DNA of 64,000 nt from Rufibacter sediminis (GTDB lineage: Bacteria; Bacteroidota; Bacteroidia; Cytophagales; Hymenobacteraceae), in assembly GCF_014269285.1 (NCBI RefSeq), contig NZ_JACOAF010000058.1, forward strand, positions 191,269-255,268, given 5' to 3'. A program made the position numbers and the translations under genes. Shown piece by piece: positions 1-9,620 of the stretch (its first letter is position 1; each line of letters starts with the position of its first letter). A model generated the notes under the pieces. It was given only the letters and a program-made list of their open reading frames with translations. It did no database searches and was not told the origin of the DNA.

Positions 1-2
1 CC

Positions 3-323
3 AGCCTTTTTGGTTTGGTAAGCCTGGCCGAAGAAAGTTGTAGAAAGCTATTAAGTGAAAAAACTAAGAACGGTCATAGCGAATGGTATGAATATGAGTT
101 CAATGATTTAGTTGTAAGATTGATTGAGCAAGAATTAGTCTTTAACCATACTCTAAGGCAGACACCACACATCAGAACAAGAATCGGGATTTACATTGAA
201 GACCCGGATAACATTTATTTCATGGGCTTAGAGCCTTTAGGTTTTTACCAACTCGATACCACTGACAACGGAGAAATCATAGATGATTGGCTTGTCTTTG
301 ATAAGCAAACAAAATTGGATTGA
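3..323 (+). CDS. Hypothetical protein, 5' end outside window
   Basis: The reading frame is open from the left edge of the window and ends with TGA at 323. A TTG at 15 could serve as a start, but no start-site context is visible, so the gene most likely begins upstream. The visible ~105 residues are mixed alpha/beta and acidic, with no signal peptide or membrane segment. The C-terminal half (around 'RIGIYIEDPDNIYF') reads like a small soluble domain. I do not recognise the family. A 112-bp gap separates it from gldF, so it is probably not in that operon. Confidence 0.5.
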   Translation, partial: SLFGLVSLAEESCRKLLSEKTKNGHSEWYEYEFNDLVVRLIEQELVFNHTLRQTPHIRTRIGIYIEDPDNIYFMGLEPLGFYQLDTTDNGEIIDDWLVFDKQTKLD

Positions 324-435
324 ATTCTATACTTCAGGTTAATTTATCGTTTATACCAGAACGTTAAACAACAATAACTTCAAATCACATTATATAACTA
401 GATACCGGTGTTTAGGTCCCGATATCTCGCAAAAT

Positions 436-1164
436 ATGTTCGCAATACTTTCTAAAGAGTTTAACTCCTACCTCAACTCACTCATCGGCTACATAGTCAT
501 TGGGGTGTTTTTGGTAGCCACAGGCTTGTTCATGTGGGTCTTTCCAGACAGCAGCGTGCTGGATTACGGCTACGCCGATCTGCAAAGTGTGTTCCTGCTG
601 GCACCCTGGCTGTTCCTGTTCCTGATTCCGGCCATCACCATGCGCGCCTTCGCTGAGGAACGGAAAGGCGGCACCATGGAACTGCTGCTCACCAAACCAC
701 TTTCTGACACGCAATTGCTGCTGGGCAAGTACTTTGCCTGCCTGCTGCTGGCGTTGTTCGCGCTGCTGCCTTCGCTGCTCTATTACGTGAGCGTGTACCA
801 GTTGGGCGACCCGGTGGGCAACATTGATTCGGCGGCCGTGGCCGGTTCTTACCTGGGGCTGGTGTTTCTGGCCGCGGTGTTCGTGGCGATGGGGATCTTT
901 GCCTCATCTCTTACTGAGAACCAGATTGTGGCCTTTATTCTGGCGGTGTTCCTGTGTTACCTGGTGTACACCGGCTTTGATCTGCTGGCTTCCATTGATG
1001 CCTGGGGCACGGCCTCGTACTACATCGCGCAGCTGGGAATTTCCTATCACTATAACTCCATCAGCAAAGGCTTGATTGACTCGCGCGATGTGCTGTATTT
1101 TCTGAGTGTGATCACCATCATGCTTTTGGGGACTAAACTGGTATTGGAGAGCAGGAAATGGTAG
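436..1164 (+). CDS. gldF: Gliding-motility ABC transporter permease GldF
   Basis: An ABC-2 type integral membrane permease of 242 residues. It has about six hydrophobic segments, starting with a helix at residues ~15-38. The cytoplasmic sequence 'RAFAEERKGGTMELLLTKPL' (~residues 69-88) is the hallmark of this permease family (ABC-2, NosY/GldF type). In Flavobacterium, GldF works with GldG and the ATPase GldA; gldA is usually elsewhere in the genome and is not in this window. The start codon overlaps nothing upstream. The stop codon overlaps the gldG start by 7 bases, so the two are almost certainly translationally coupled. The length is normal for GldF. GldF/G also occur in non-gliding relatives, so motility itself is not proven. 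Confidence 0.93.
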   Translation: MFAILSKEFNSYLNSLIGYIVIGVFLVATGLFMWVFPDSSVLDYGYADLQSVFLLAPWLFLFLIPAITMRAFAEERKGGTMELLLTKPLSDTQLLLGKYFACLLLALFALLPSLLYYVSVYQLGDPVGNIDSAAVAGSYLGLVFLAAVFVAMGIFASSLTENQIVAFILAVFLCYLVYTGFDLLASIDAWGTASYYIAQLGISYHYNSISKGLIDSRDVLYFLSVITIMLLGTKLVLESRKW

Positions 1165-2867
1165 AGCAAACAACCCCTGAAACGCAAAAAATAAAGGTGG
1201 AAAGCCGCCGGGGCCAGGATTGGACCTTCTTTCTGGTGGCCGTGGGGCTGCTGCTCGTGCTCAACTTCGTGGCCAGCCGCTACTTCTTCCGGATAGACCT
1301 CACGGAGGATAAGCGGTACTCCATCTCTGACCAGACCAAAAATCTGCTGGGTGCTCTGAAGGAGCCGGTTCAGGTCACAGTGTACCTGGAGGGCGAGTTT
1401 CCGGCGGGCTTCCGGAGACTGCAGAACAGCACCCGCGAGATTCTGGAGGAGTTCCGGTTGTACTCAGACGGCAACGTGCAGTACCAGTTCATCGACCCCA
1501 ACACCAATACGAATGAGCAGGCGCGTAACCAGTTTTATAGTCAACTGGCGCAGAAAGGCCTGCAGCCCACCAACCTGTTTGCGCAGGAAGGCGACAAGAA
1601 AGTAGAGAAGATCGTATTTCCGGGTGCCTTGGTTTCGGCGGGGAACAAAGAAACTGCCGCTATTCTGTTGCGCGGGAGCCAGGCCGCTCCGCCCGAGGAA
1701 CGCCTGAACCAATCCATTGAAGGGCTGGAGTACGAACTGGCCTCGGCCATCAAGAAAGTGGCTTCCACCAGCGCCGGTCGGGTGGGGGTGTTGCAGGGAC
1801 ACGGCGAATTGTGGCTTCCGCAGGCCGCCGACTTTTTAGGCACACTTTCAGAATATTATACCGTAAACCGCGTGGACCTCACGCAAGTCCCGGACCTGAA
1901 CAACTTCAATCTGGTGGTGCTCATGAAACCCACCAAGCCGTTCTCTGAGCTGGACAAATACAAACTGGACCAGTTCCTGATCAGGGGCGGAAAGATGCTC
2001 TTCATGCTGGATGGCGTGCGGGCTTCGCTGGATAACGTTAGGGAGGAGGGCTTTCTGGCGTTTCCTTATGACCTGAACCTGCAGGATTTACTTTTCCGCT
2101 ACGGCGTGCGGGTGAACCCAGATCTGGTGCAGGACTTGAACGCCAGCTTCATCCCGATGGTGACGGGCTACATGGGCAATCAACCGCAGACGCAGCTGGT
2201 GCCGTGGCGCTACTATCCTTTGATCAGCAACTTCTCCCAACTGCCGCTCACCCGCCACCTGGATGCGGTGCAAACCAAGTTTGTCAGTTCCCTGGACACG
2301 GTGAAAGCCCCGGGCATCAAAAAATCGCCACTGCTCTGGACCTCACAGTACTCCCGAAAGCGGGATTCGCCGGTTTCTATTTCCCTGAATGACCCGCGCG
2401 TTGACCGTGACCCGAGGCTGTTCAGCCAAAGCGCCATCCCGATCGGGTATTTGCTGGAGGGCAAGTTTCAGTCGGTGTTCAAGAACCGTCCGGTACCGGA
2501 AGGCACCAATATTCCGTTTCAGGCCGAAGGGAAAGCGTCTCAGCTGGTGGTGTTCTCAGACGGCGACTTAGCCGCCAACGAAGTAGATCCGCGCTCCGGC
2601 CGGCCGCTGGAGTTGGGCTTTGACCGGTTCACCCGTTCCCGCTTTGCCAACAAAGAACTCCTGAAAAATGTAGCCGATTACCTGCTGGATGAAAAAGGCC
2701 TGATTGAGCTGCGCGGGAAAGAAATCAAGCTGCGCCCCTTAGACAAAGCGAAGCTACGGGAAGAGCGCACCAAATGGCAAGCCATCAACCTGGGGCTTCC
2801 GCTGGCCCTGTTGTTGCTGTTTGGCGTGACGAAGTTCTGGCTCCGGAAACGGAAATATGCCCGGTAA
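1158..2867 (+). CDS. gldG: Gliding-motility ABC transporter-associated protein GldG
   Basis: A protein of 569 residues. It has an N-terminal membrane anchor at ~25-45, a long extracytoplasmic region of the ABC-type_uncharacterised (GldG/DUF4350-like) family, and a C-terminal hydrophobic helix at ~545-562 followed by the basic tail 'WLRKRKYAR'. The region after the first helix ('RIDLTEDKRYSIS') is the conserved family motif marking the start of the periplasmic domain. It is the partner of GldF, whose stop it overlaps by 7 bases. The downstream acetyltransferase gene overlaps its 3' end by 11 bases, so all three appear co-transcribed. The length agrees with other GldG proteins. Confidence 0.93.
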   Translation: MVEQTTPETQKIKVESRRGQDWTFFLVAVGLLLVLNFVASRYFFRIDLTEDKRYSISDQTKNLLGALKEPVQVTVYLEGEFPAGFRRLQNSTREILEEFRLYSDGNVQYQFIDPNTNTNEQARNQFYSQLAQKGLQPTNLFAQEGDKKVEKIVFPGALVSAGNKETAAILLRGSQAAPPEERLNQSIEGLEYELASAIKKVASTSAGRVGVLQGHGELWLPQAADFLGTLSEYYTVNRVDLTQVPDLNNFNLVVLMKPTKPFSELDKYKLDQFLIRGGKMLFMLDGVRASLDNVREEGFLAFPYDLNLQDLLFRYGVRVNPDLVQDLNASFIPMVTGYMGNQPQTQLVPWRYYPLISNFSQLPLTRHLDAVQTKFVSSLDTVKAPGIKKSPLLWTSQYSRKRDSPVSISLNDPRVDRDPRLFSQSAIPIGYLLEGKFQSVFKNRPVPEGTNIPFQAEGKASQLVVFSDGDLAANEVDPRSGRPLELGFDRFTRSRFANKELLKNVADYLLDEKGLIELRGKEIKLRPLDKAKLREERTKWQAINLGLPLALLLLFGVTKFWLRKRKYAR

Positions 2868-3279
2868 CCAGCCGATCAGACAAATCACGGCGGAGCAAAC
2901 CTGGCCCATTCGGCAGCTGGTGATGTGGCCGGATAAGCCGCTGAAATTTGTTCAGCTTCCCAACGATGGCGAAGGCGTTCACTTCGGGTATTTTGTAGAC
3001 GAGGAACTGGTTTCGGTACTCTCCTTATTTATAGAGCAGGACCAGGCCCAGTTCCGGAAGTTCGCCACGTTGCCTTCTTTTCAAGGCCAGGGCATTGGAC
3101 GGAGCCTGTTGGCACATGTATTTACTTATGCGCAAGCGCACCACATCCACCGGATTTGGTGCCATGCCCGCACCTCAGCCACTGGTTTTTACCGGAAGTC
3201 CGGAATGCAGGAGCAAGGGGAAATCTTCGAGAAAGATGGATTGGCCTACGTGAAAATGGAAAAGCGCGTCAGTCCCTAA
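2857..3279 (+). CDS. GNAT family N-acetyltransferase
   Basis: A 140-residue single-domain acetyltransferase. The acetyl-CoA binding motif A is clear: 'ATLPSFQGQGIGRSLLAHV' (~residues 70-88), with the Q/RxxGxG/A signature as Q-G-Q-G-I-G. The motif B region ends in 'ATGFYRKSGMQEQGE', typical of small GNATs that acylate an amine. The substrate cannot be told from sequence. The ATG lies inside the last codons of gldG (11-base overlap), so it is read from the gldFG message. Its product has no obvious link to gliding. There are no signal peptide or membrane segments, so it is cytosolic. Confidence 0.85.
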   Translation: MPGNQPIRQITAEQTWPIRQLVMWPDKPLKFVQLPNDGEGVHFGYFVDEELVSVLSLFIEQDQAQFRKFATLPSFQGQGIGRSLLAHVFTYAQAHHIHRIWCHARTSATGFYRKSGMQEQGEIFEKDGLAYVKMEKRVSP

Positions 3280-3582
3280 ATCGATCTTCCTTCTTGAGGG
3301 AACAATCCTTTTGGTTGATGGAAAGATCTAGACGGTGAACCGGTTTAGTAAAGCCAACCTGAACTAGCATCGCTCTTGCTGCGTGTTTTCACCAGGAAGC
3401 GTAAAGACGCATACGACATGATGGCTAGCCCTTGGGAACACCAAGGGCAGCTGTATTATCAATTTTGCTACTTTACTAAACAGCATCAATTATATTATAT
3501 GAGAACTCCTGGTTTTGGGCCTGTTTTCAGAAAACAGGCCCAAAACCAGGAGTTCTTTGTTCGTGAGCTTTCGTAAAGACAG
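3280..3582. other. Convergent intergenic region
   Basis: About 300 bp between the GNAT gene (+) and the LacI regulator (-). It holds one strong hairpin at 3502-3556 and a small 7-bp stem near 3430-3450 ('cccttgg...ccaaggg'). A short open frame across it runs through the hairpin and is not credible. Otherwise I see nothing. Confidence 0.6.
3502..3556. repeat. Intergenic hairpin repeat (best copy), likely bidirectional terminator
   Basis: A perfect 26-bp stem closed by a 3-base CAG loop. The top is ...CCTGTTTT-cag-AAAACAGG... It lies between two convergent genes, and the T-rich arms would terminate both. It is the longest and cleanest member of the hairpin family found about 20 times in this window. 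Confidence 0.85.
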
Positions 3583-4629
3583 TTATGACTGCGGTTTTCT
3601 AACGGAAGATTCTCTTACAATCAGCACGGGTTCCAGTACAATCTTCTTGGGGGCTTCCAAAATATCGACATCCGTAGAGCCGGCGGATTTCTGGGCCATC
3701 GCTTCCAAAAACAGGGTGAAAGCTTCTTCTCCCATCCGTGCGGGCTGCTGGTCAATGGTGGAGAGGCTAGGCGTCACATAAGGGCTGAACGACTCATTCC
3801 CGAATCCGATCATCCCAATCTGCTCCGGCATTTTTATCCCCGCTTCTTTCAGGTACTGCAAGGCACCCAGCGCCGTGAAATCTACCGCCGCGAAGATAGC
3901 ATCCATGTCTTTGTTGCGGGCCAGCAGGCGCTCGGCACTCTGACGGCCAGATTCAATGGAGTTGCGGCCGTACTGAATCAAGTCATCGTCAACGGGCAGG
4001 TTGTTGGCTTTCAGGGCATCCACGTAGCCGCACAAACGGTCATTGAAGATCTTGACGTGCTGCGGTCCCGAGATGTGGGCAATACGCGAGTAACCTTGTT
4101 GGATCAGGTGCTCAGTGGCCATGTACGCACCTTTGTAGTCATCAATCACCACCGAAGGGGAGTTCAGTTCCTCTTTCACCCGGTCAAACAGAATCAAAGG
4201 CACCTTCCGCTTCTTAACGTCATAGAAGTGGTCCAGATTGGGGCTGTCTTTGGCAATGGAGACAATGATCCCGTCTACGCTGGTTTGCAGGAGCGTCTCA
4301 ATTCCTTCCACTTCATACTCGCCGGTCTCGTGCGACTGGAACAGAAGCATGTTATAGCCATTGCTGCGGGCGAGCTTCTCAATGCCGTGCACCACCCCTC
4401 CAAAGAAACCGATATCGGAGCTCGGGATTACGATTCCAATAATATTCGTTCTCCCCGACCTAAGCGAAGAAGCCAGACGATTCTGCCGATAATTCAGATT
4501 CTGCGCTGCAGTCCTGATCAATTCTTTGGTGGCGGCACTGATGGAAGGGTGATCGTTGAGGGCTTTGGAGACAGTGGAAGGGCTGGTATTCAGTTCCTTG
4601 GCAATGTCATGTATGGTCGTTCTGCTCAT
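3583..4629 (-). CDS. LacI/GalR family transcriptional regulator of the maltose/starch locus
   Basis: A 348-residue repressor-type regulator. Residues ~3-50 form the LacI helix-turn-helix and hinge ('TIHDIAKELNTSPSTVSKAL' is diagnostic). Residues ~60-340 are the periplasmic-binding-protein-like sugar sensor ('NIIGIVIPSSDIGFFGG' opens it). It is divergent from susC, 353 bp away, and sits at the edge of the carbohydrate locus. A palindrome centred on ATCGAT occurs upstream of susC (4863-4876) and the esterase (22493-22504), and as a half site 9 bp before its own start (4638-4646). These are the likely operators, implying autoregulation. The inducer is probably a malto-oligosaccharide or a breakdown product; this is inferred from the neighbours only. 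Confidence 0.92.
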   Translation of the reverse strand: MSRTTIHDIAKELNTSPSTVSKALNDHPSISAATKELIRTAAQNLNYRQNRLASSLRSGRTNIIGIVIPSSDIGFFGGVVHGIEKLARSNGYNMLLFQSHETGEYEVEGIETLLQTSVDGIIVSIAKDSPNLDHFYDVKKRKVPLILFDRVKEELNSPSVVIDDYKGAYMATEHLIQQGYSRIAHISGPQHVKIFNDRLCGYVDALKANNLPVDDDLIQYGRNSIESGRQSAERLLARNKDMDAIFAAVDFTALGALQYLKEAGIKMPEQIGMIGFGNESFSPYVTPSLSTIDQQPARMGEEAFTLFLEAMAQKSAGSTDVDILEAPKKIVLEPVLIVRESSVRKPQS

Positions 4630-4637
4630 AGAGTGCT

Positions 4638-4646
4638 ATCGATTTC
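4638..4646. promoter_or_regulatory. LacI operator half site before lacI
   Basis: ATCGATTTC is identical to the right half of the susC-side palindrome. It lies 9 bp upstream of the lacI start codon (lacI reads on the minus strand), a position suited to autorepression. The left half is degenerate. Confidence 0.4.
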
Positions 4647-4779
4647 GTAATAAGGTGGAGGAAGCTTATGCTGATATACCCTGGTGATAAACCTGCGTCT
4701 ACTGCAAAGCTAATTAAACATCTGTTAAAATGTCGCTGATAAAAATCTATATTTTAAATAAAGCTTCCTGAATTGTTCG

Positions 4780-4787
4780 TAATTTTG
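4780..4787 (+). promoter_or_regulatory. Candidate susC promoter -7 box
   Basis: TAATTTTG matches the Bacteroidota consensus TAnnTTTG at every fixed base. No convincing -33 TTTG box is seen at 17-23 bp upstream. It would place the start point ~75 bp before the operator at 4863. A closer promoter next to the operator is equally possible. Confidence 0.35.
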
Positions 4788-4862
4788 GCAAAACGTTAAA
4801 AAAATAAATTTTTTTGAAGCCCAAAAAGTTTGAAATGCCGTAAATAGTTGCTAAATCGGTAA

Positions 4863-4876
4863 GGAAATCGATTTCC
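4863..4876. promoter_or_regulatory. LacI-type operator upstream of susC
   Basis: A perfect 14-bp palindrome GGAAATCGATTTCC with the central CG typical of LacI/GalR operators. It lies 107 bp upstream of the SusC start and shares its core with the site at 22493-22504. Confidence 0.65.
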
Positions 4877-4982
4877 AAACTCTTAAAATTTTCTTAATTT
4901 ATTGAAAAGCAGGAAAGTACGATTTATTCATCTTTTTCTAATTGTTCCACAAACTACTTCATTTACCCTTAATCCTTCACAT

Positions 4983-7900
4983 ATGACAAACTTATCACCC
5001 AAAAAACAGTTGGCCTTTCAAAGCTGGCAAAGCCCATGGCAGAAAGGGAAGGTTTCTTCCTGGATTCTGCTGTTGGTGGCGTTCCTGTCTTTGAACATAG
5101 GACAAGCCGCCGCTCAGCAAAGAACCATTTCCGGTACGGTCACCGGAGACGGCACCGCTCCGCTTATCGGGGTGTCAGTTGTTCTGAAAGGCACCACTAC
5201 GGCCACCGCCACTGATGTGAATGGCAAGTTCTCGCTTCCGGTGACCGGCAACACCGGCACGTTGGTGTTCTCTTACATCGGATATGTTTCCCAGGAAATT
5301 CCGGTAGGAGCCTCCTCTACGTATAATGTAAACCTTTTGACTGATGCTAGAGCGTTGGACGAGGTGGTCATAGTAGGATATGGTACCCAGAGAAAAACGG
5401 ACTTAACCGGTTCTGTGGCGGCTGTTTCTGAAAGAGATTTTAACCCAGGCCAAAACACTACTCCAGATCAGCTGATTCAGGGAAAAGTGGCCGGGGTGCA
5501 AATTACCTCCAACGGTGGTGCTCCAGGTTCCGGATCTACTATCCGGATTAGAGGGGGCGCTTCTTTGAATGCGAACAATGATCCCTTGATCGTGATTGAT
5601 GGCGTACCGGTAGATAACCAAGCGGTGTCTGGTGCTCCCAACCCATTGAGCTTGATCAACCCCAATGACATTGAGTCTTTCAACATTCTGAAAGATGCTT
5701 CGGCGACTGCCATTTACGGTTCCCGGGCTTCCAACGGGGTAATTATCATTACCACTAAAAAAGGAGCAAGCGGAGAGGCGTTCAGACTCAGCTTCAACAC
5801 GGTAAACTCTTTGTCAAAGGTGAAGAACACCGTTGACGTGTTATCCGCTGATGAGTTCAGAGCTGCGGTAACAGAAGGTAGAGGTACCAATGGAGCAGCG
5901 GGTAACGCTAATTTGCTGGGAAGTAGCAATACCAACTGGCAGGATCAAATTTTCCAGGATGCTTTCACCACGGATAACAACCTGAGTGCTTCAGGATCTT
6001 ATAAGAAACTTCCTTACCGCGTTTCTGTGGGTTACTTAGATCAGGAAGGGATTTTGAAGACCTCCAGCTTGAAAAGAACCTCCGTTGCCTTGAACTTGAA
6101 TCCTTCATTCTTGGATGACCACTTAAAGGTAAACTTCAATGTCAAAGGTTCCATGACTAAAAGCAGATATGCTGATGAAGGAGCCATTGGTGCGGCAATT
6201 GCCTTTGATCCTACTCAGCCCGTGTACATGGACAATCAGCAATTTGGAGGATATTACGAATGGTTAGATGCGAGCGGAAAACCAAACACCTTAGCGCCAA
6301 GAAACCCGCTCAGCTTACTTGAGCAGCGCAAGGACAATGGGGAGGCGAAGAGAAGTATTGGAAATTTACAGTTAGACTACAAGTTCCACTTCCTGCCTGA
6401 GTTAAGAGCGAACTTGAATGTGGGGTATGATATCTCTAAAGGACAGGGCACGGTGTTCCGTCCAATTACCATGGCCTCTGTTTTCAACCAGGGTGGTAGC
6501 CGTTCAGAGTATGAGCAAACTAAAACTAATAAGTTAGCTGACTTCTACCTGAACTATGCGAAAGAGCTGACTGCTATTGACAGCCGGTTTGATGTGACAG
6601 CGGGTTATTCTTACCAGAACTTCCTGATCAAAACACCGGCTTTCCCTGTGCTTACTGAGGCAGGAACTGTGTTCGCTCAAGCAGGTATCCCGGGGCAGAA
6701 TGAGAATACATTGATTGGTTTCTTTGGTAGAATCAACTATGCCTTGAAAGACAAGTATTTATTGACTGCCAATATCCGGAGAGACGGATCTTCAAGATTT
6801 GCAGAAGGAAACAAGTGGGGTACTTTCCCATCGTTGGCCTTGGCCTGGAGAATTAGTGAAGAATCTTTCCTGAAGAACTCTTCCCTGGTGAATGACTTGA
6901 AATTGCGTTTTGGATACGGGATTACCGGTCAGCAGGACATATCAAACGATTACTATCCTTTTCTGGCCCGCTATAGTTTCAGCGAAGGCACTGCCCTTTA
7001 CCCATTCGGCGATCAGTATTATTCTACCCTACGTCCTGCCGGATATGACGTGAACATCAAGTGGGAAGAAACAACCCAGTACAATGCAGGTTTAGATTTT
7101 GGTTTCTTTGAAGGAAGAATATCAGGTACCATTGATGTTTACAAAAAGAAAACAAAAGATCTACTAGCCTATATCTTTCCAGCGGCGGGTACGAACTTAA
7201 CTAATGGGTTAACTACTAACGTAGGTAGCCTTGAGTCAAAAGGTTTTGAAGCTGCTTTGAACTTCAGCGCGATCTCAAAAGAAAACCTTACTTGGGACTT
7301 TGGATTTAATGGTACAATCCAGGACGTTAAAATCTTAAGCCTCAGCAAAGTAAATGATCCTAATTCTCCTGGTACATTAGTAGGAGGAGTTTCAGGCGGA
7401 ACAGGTACAACCGTTCAGATCAACTCTATTGGTTATACTCCTTATTCCTTCTACTTGTATAAACAAGTATATGATGAGAATGGATCTCCTTTAGAAGGTG
7501 TGTACGAAGATCTGAACCATGATGGTCAGATTAACGAGAAAGACCTGTACCGCTACAAGGCTCCCCAGCCAAAAGTATATTTAGGCTTTAACTCAAATCT
7601 AACCTACAAGCAGTGGAATTTGGCTTTAGTGATGAGAGCTAATCTAGGGAACTATGTTTACAATAATATCTATTCAAACATGGGAACCTACTCTAACATC
7701 TCAAACGCTACTTACCTGGTGAATATGTCATCCAATGTGCTTCAGACAAACTTCGTAAATCCGCGGTATGTATCTGACTACTATGTAGAAAATGCTTCCT
7801 TCCTGCGGATGGACAACATCACATTAGGTTACAACTTCGGCAAAGTGTACAGAGATAAAGTAAATCTGCGTCTTACTGCTAATGCCCAAAACGTGTTTGT

Positions 7901-8006
7901 CATTACAAACTACTCTGGCTTAGACCCAGAGGTGTCAAGTGGTATTGACAATAACTTCTATCCAAGACCGCGTGTGTTCGCTTTAGGCGCAAATCTTGAA
8001 TTTTAA
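4983..8006 (+). CDS. susC: SusC-type TonB-dependent outer-membrane receptor
   Basis: A 1007-residue TonB-dependent transporter for glycan import. An ATG at 4983 gives a normal secretory signal with a hydrophobic core at ~27-41, cleaved near 'AAAQQ' (~45). Upstream starts in the same frame (from 4902) would bury that signal. Domains in order: carboxypeptidase-regulatory-like/DUF4480 domain (~48-130); plug domain starting near 'VIVGYGTQRKTDLTGSV'; the SusC hallmark 'ILKDASATAIYGSRASNGVI'; then the beta-barrel, ending in the aromatic terminus 'LGANLEF'. It is followed 18 bp later by susD, so they are one operon. It would form a lid-barrel complex with SusD. Cargo is inferred from the GH13/GH65 neighbours to be malto-oligosaccharides. 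Confidence 0.95.
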   Translation: MTNLSPKKQLAFQSWQSPWQKGKVSSWILLLVAFLSLNIGQAAAQQRTISGTVTGDGTAPLIGVSVVLKGTTTATATDVNGKFSLPVTGNTGTLVFSYIGYVSQEIPVGASSTYNVNLLTDARALDEVVIVGYGTQRKTDLTGSVAAVSERDFNPGQNTTPDQLIQGKVAGVQITSNGGAPGSGSTIRIRGGASLNANNDPLIVIDGVPVDNQAVSGAPNPLSLINPNDIESFNILKDASATAIYGSRASNGVIIITTKKGASGEAFRLSFNTVNSLSKVKNTVDVLSADEFRAAVTEGRGTNGAAGNANLLGSSNTNWQDQIFQDAFTTDNNLSASGSYKKLPYRVSVGYLDQEGILKTSSLKRTSVALNLNPSFLDDHLKVNFNVKGSMTKSRYADEGAIGAAIAFDPTQPVYMDNQQFGGYYEWLDASGKPNTLAPRNPLSLLEQRKDNGEAKRSIGNLQLDYKFHFLPELRANLNVGYDISKGQGTVFRPITMASVFNQGGSRSEYEQTKTNKLADFYLNYAKELTAIDSRFDVTAGYSYQNFLIKTPAFPVLTEAGTVFAQAGIPGQNENTLIGFFGRINYALKDKYLLTANIRRDGSSRFAEGNKWGTFPSLALAWRISEESFLKNSSLVNDLKLRFGYGITGQQDISNDYYPFLARYSFSEGTALYPFGDQYYSTLRPAGYDVNIKWEETTQYNAGLDFGFFEGRISGTIDVYKKKTKDLLAYIFPAAGTNLTNGLTTNVGSLESKGFEAALNFSAISKENLTWDFGFNGTIQDVKILSLSKVNDPNSPGTLVGGVSGGTGTTVQINSIGYTPYSFYLYKQVYDENGSPLEGVYEDLNHDGQINEKDLYRYKAPQPKVYLGFNSNLTYKQWNLALVMRANLGNYVYNNIYSNMGTYSNISNATYLVNMSSNVLQTNFVNPRYVSDYYVENASFLRMDNITLGYNFGKVYRDKVNLRLTANAQNVFVITNYSGLDPEVSSGIDNNFYPRPRVFALGANLEF

Positions 8007-8024
8007 TCATTCATCCAAGACAAA

Positions 8025-9611
8025 ATGAATCGTAAAATAATAAGAAATATAATGGCGGCAGGCATCGTGGGGATATCCTTCACTACGGCCTGTACCGATG
8101 ATTTGGATCTGACGCCAAAAAATGAATTAACGTCTGCCGATGCTTATAAAGACTTTGCCAACTATAAATCTGTATTGGCGAAGTTATATGCTGGCTTTGC
8201 TTTAACAGGCCAAACTGGTCCGTCTGGAAACGCCGATGTGGGAGGTTTCGATGAAGGAAAATCAAACTATATCCGGGCGTACTGGCAGTTGCAGGAACTC
8301 ACTACTGATGAAGCGGTGATCTCCTGGAATGACGGAACCATCTTTGATTTACACGAGATGGACTGGTCCTCCAGCAATGAATACATCCGGATGATGTACG
8401 ACCGCATTTTCTATGAAATTGCTCTTTGTAACGAGTTTATCCGGGAGACTACAGATGCTAAGTTAAGCGAGCGGGGGGTTACTGGTGCCAACTTAGAGGA
8501 AGCCAAGAAATTCAGAGCAGAGGCGCGCTTCCTGCGGGCTATGAGCTATTGGCATGCCCTGGATCTTTTTGGCAGTGTACCTTTCGTGACCGAAGAAGAT
8601 GCCGTAGGGTTCTTCTTGCCAGAGCAGATCAGCAAAGCTGACTTGTTTAAGTATATAGAAGCCGAGTTGCTTGCTATTGAGCCAGAGTTAGTAGGAGCCA
8701 GACAAAATGAATATGCCCGTGCTGACAAAGCCGCGGCTTGGATGGTTTTATCTAAGTTGTATCTGAATGCTGAAGTGTACATTGGTCAGCAGAAGTATAC
8801 AGAGGCGGTTACCTACAGCAAAAAAATCATTGATGCTGGTTTCTCTTTGGCACCAGAGTACCAGAGCTTGTTCCTGGCTGACAACCACAAAGTGCGAAGT
8901 GAAATAATTTTCCCGGTAGCCTATGATGGACAAAGAACCAAAACTTGGGGTGGAACTACCTTCCTGGTTCATGCACCAATAGGCGGTACAATGAGCGCGG
9001 CGGCTTTCGGGGTAAACGGAGGCTGGGCTGGACTCAGAACCACCAAGGAAATCATTGGTCTATTCAATAGCGCCGATGACCGTGCCCTGTACAACTCCGC
9101 TGGTCAAAAACTGGAGATTGATCAGATAGGCGTGTTCACAGACGGATATCCGTTGACAAAGTATAAGAACGTAACAACAGACGGAAAACCAGGTTCTGAC
9201 CCAGCCGGTGACCATCCGGATACTGACTACCCCATGTTCCGGTTAGCTGATGCTTATTTGATCTATGCTGAAGCAGTTCTGAGAGGTGGATCCGGAGGGG
9301 ACAGAGCGACGGCACTGAGCTATGTCAACCAATTAAGAACGAGAGCCTTTGGAGATAACTCAGGAAATATCACCGCTTCTGACTTGACCTTAGATTTTAT
9401 TCTGGCCGAGAGAGCTCGTGAATTACACTGGGAAGGACATCGCCGGACAGATTTGATTCGCTTTGGAAGGTTTGCTTCTGACAGTTATGTATGGGCTTGG
9501 AAAGGTGGAGTGAAAACCGGTAGAGGAGTGGCTGATTTCCGCAGACTGTTCCCGATACCAACCTCTGATCTGTCCGCTAACCCTAATCTGGTGCAGAATC
9601 CGGGATATTAA
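8025..9611 (+). CDS. susD: SusD/RagB-type glycan-binding lipoprotein
   Basis: A 528-residue surface lipoprotein. The signal ends in a lipobox with Cys23 ('FTTAC-TDD'). The N-terminal SusD-like domain contains the TPR-type helices. The C-terminal RagB/SusD domain contains 'MFRLADAYLIYAEAVLRGG' and 'LAERARELHWEGHRRTDLIRFG' (~460-480), both signature stretches of the family. It caps the SusC barrel and binds the polysaccharide. It lies 18 bp after susC; a 13-bp-stem hairpin follows the gene before susE. Confidence 0.95.
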   Translation: MNRKIIRNIMAAGIVGISFTTACTDDLDLTPKNELTSADAYKDFANYKSVLAKLYAGFALTGQTGPSGNADVGGFDEGKSNYIRAYWQLQELTTDEAVISWNDGTIFDLHEMDWSSSNEYIRMMYDRIFYEIALCNEFIRETTDAKLSERGVTGANLEEAKKFRAEARFLRAMSYWHALDLFGSVPFVTEEDAVGFFLPEQISKADLFKYIEAELLAIEPELVGARQNEYARADKAAAWMVLSKLYLNAEVYIGQQKYTEAVTYSKKIIDAGFSLAPEYQSLFLADNHKVRSEIIFPVAYDGQRTKTWGGTTFLVHAPIGGTMSAAAFGVNGGWAGLRTTKEIIGLFNSADDRALYNSAGQKLEIDQIGVFTDGYPLTKYKNVTTDGKPGSDPAGDHPDTDYPMFRLADAYLIYAEAVLRGGSGGDRATALSYVNQLRTRAFGDNSGNITASDLTLDFILAERARELHWEGHRRTDLIRFGRFASDSYVWAWKGGVKTGRGVADFRRLFPIPTSDLSANPNLVQNPGY

Positions 9612-9620
9612 GCATTCTTT

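Larger units (their letters stand above)
4630..4982. other. lacI-susC divergent control region
   Basis: An AT-rich 353-bp region between divergent genes. It contains the operator-like palindrome at 4863-4876, a half site at 4638-4646, and one perfect match to the Bacteroidota -7 box (TAATTTTG, 4780-4787, + strand). No gene is visible; an in-frame ATG at 4902 would add 27 residues to SusC that do not look like part of it. Confidence 0.7.

Noticed and set aside
3376-3576. 66-residue frame after the GNAT gene
   Set aside because: Its last third is the palindromic terminator at 3502-3556; composition is not gene-like.
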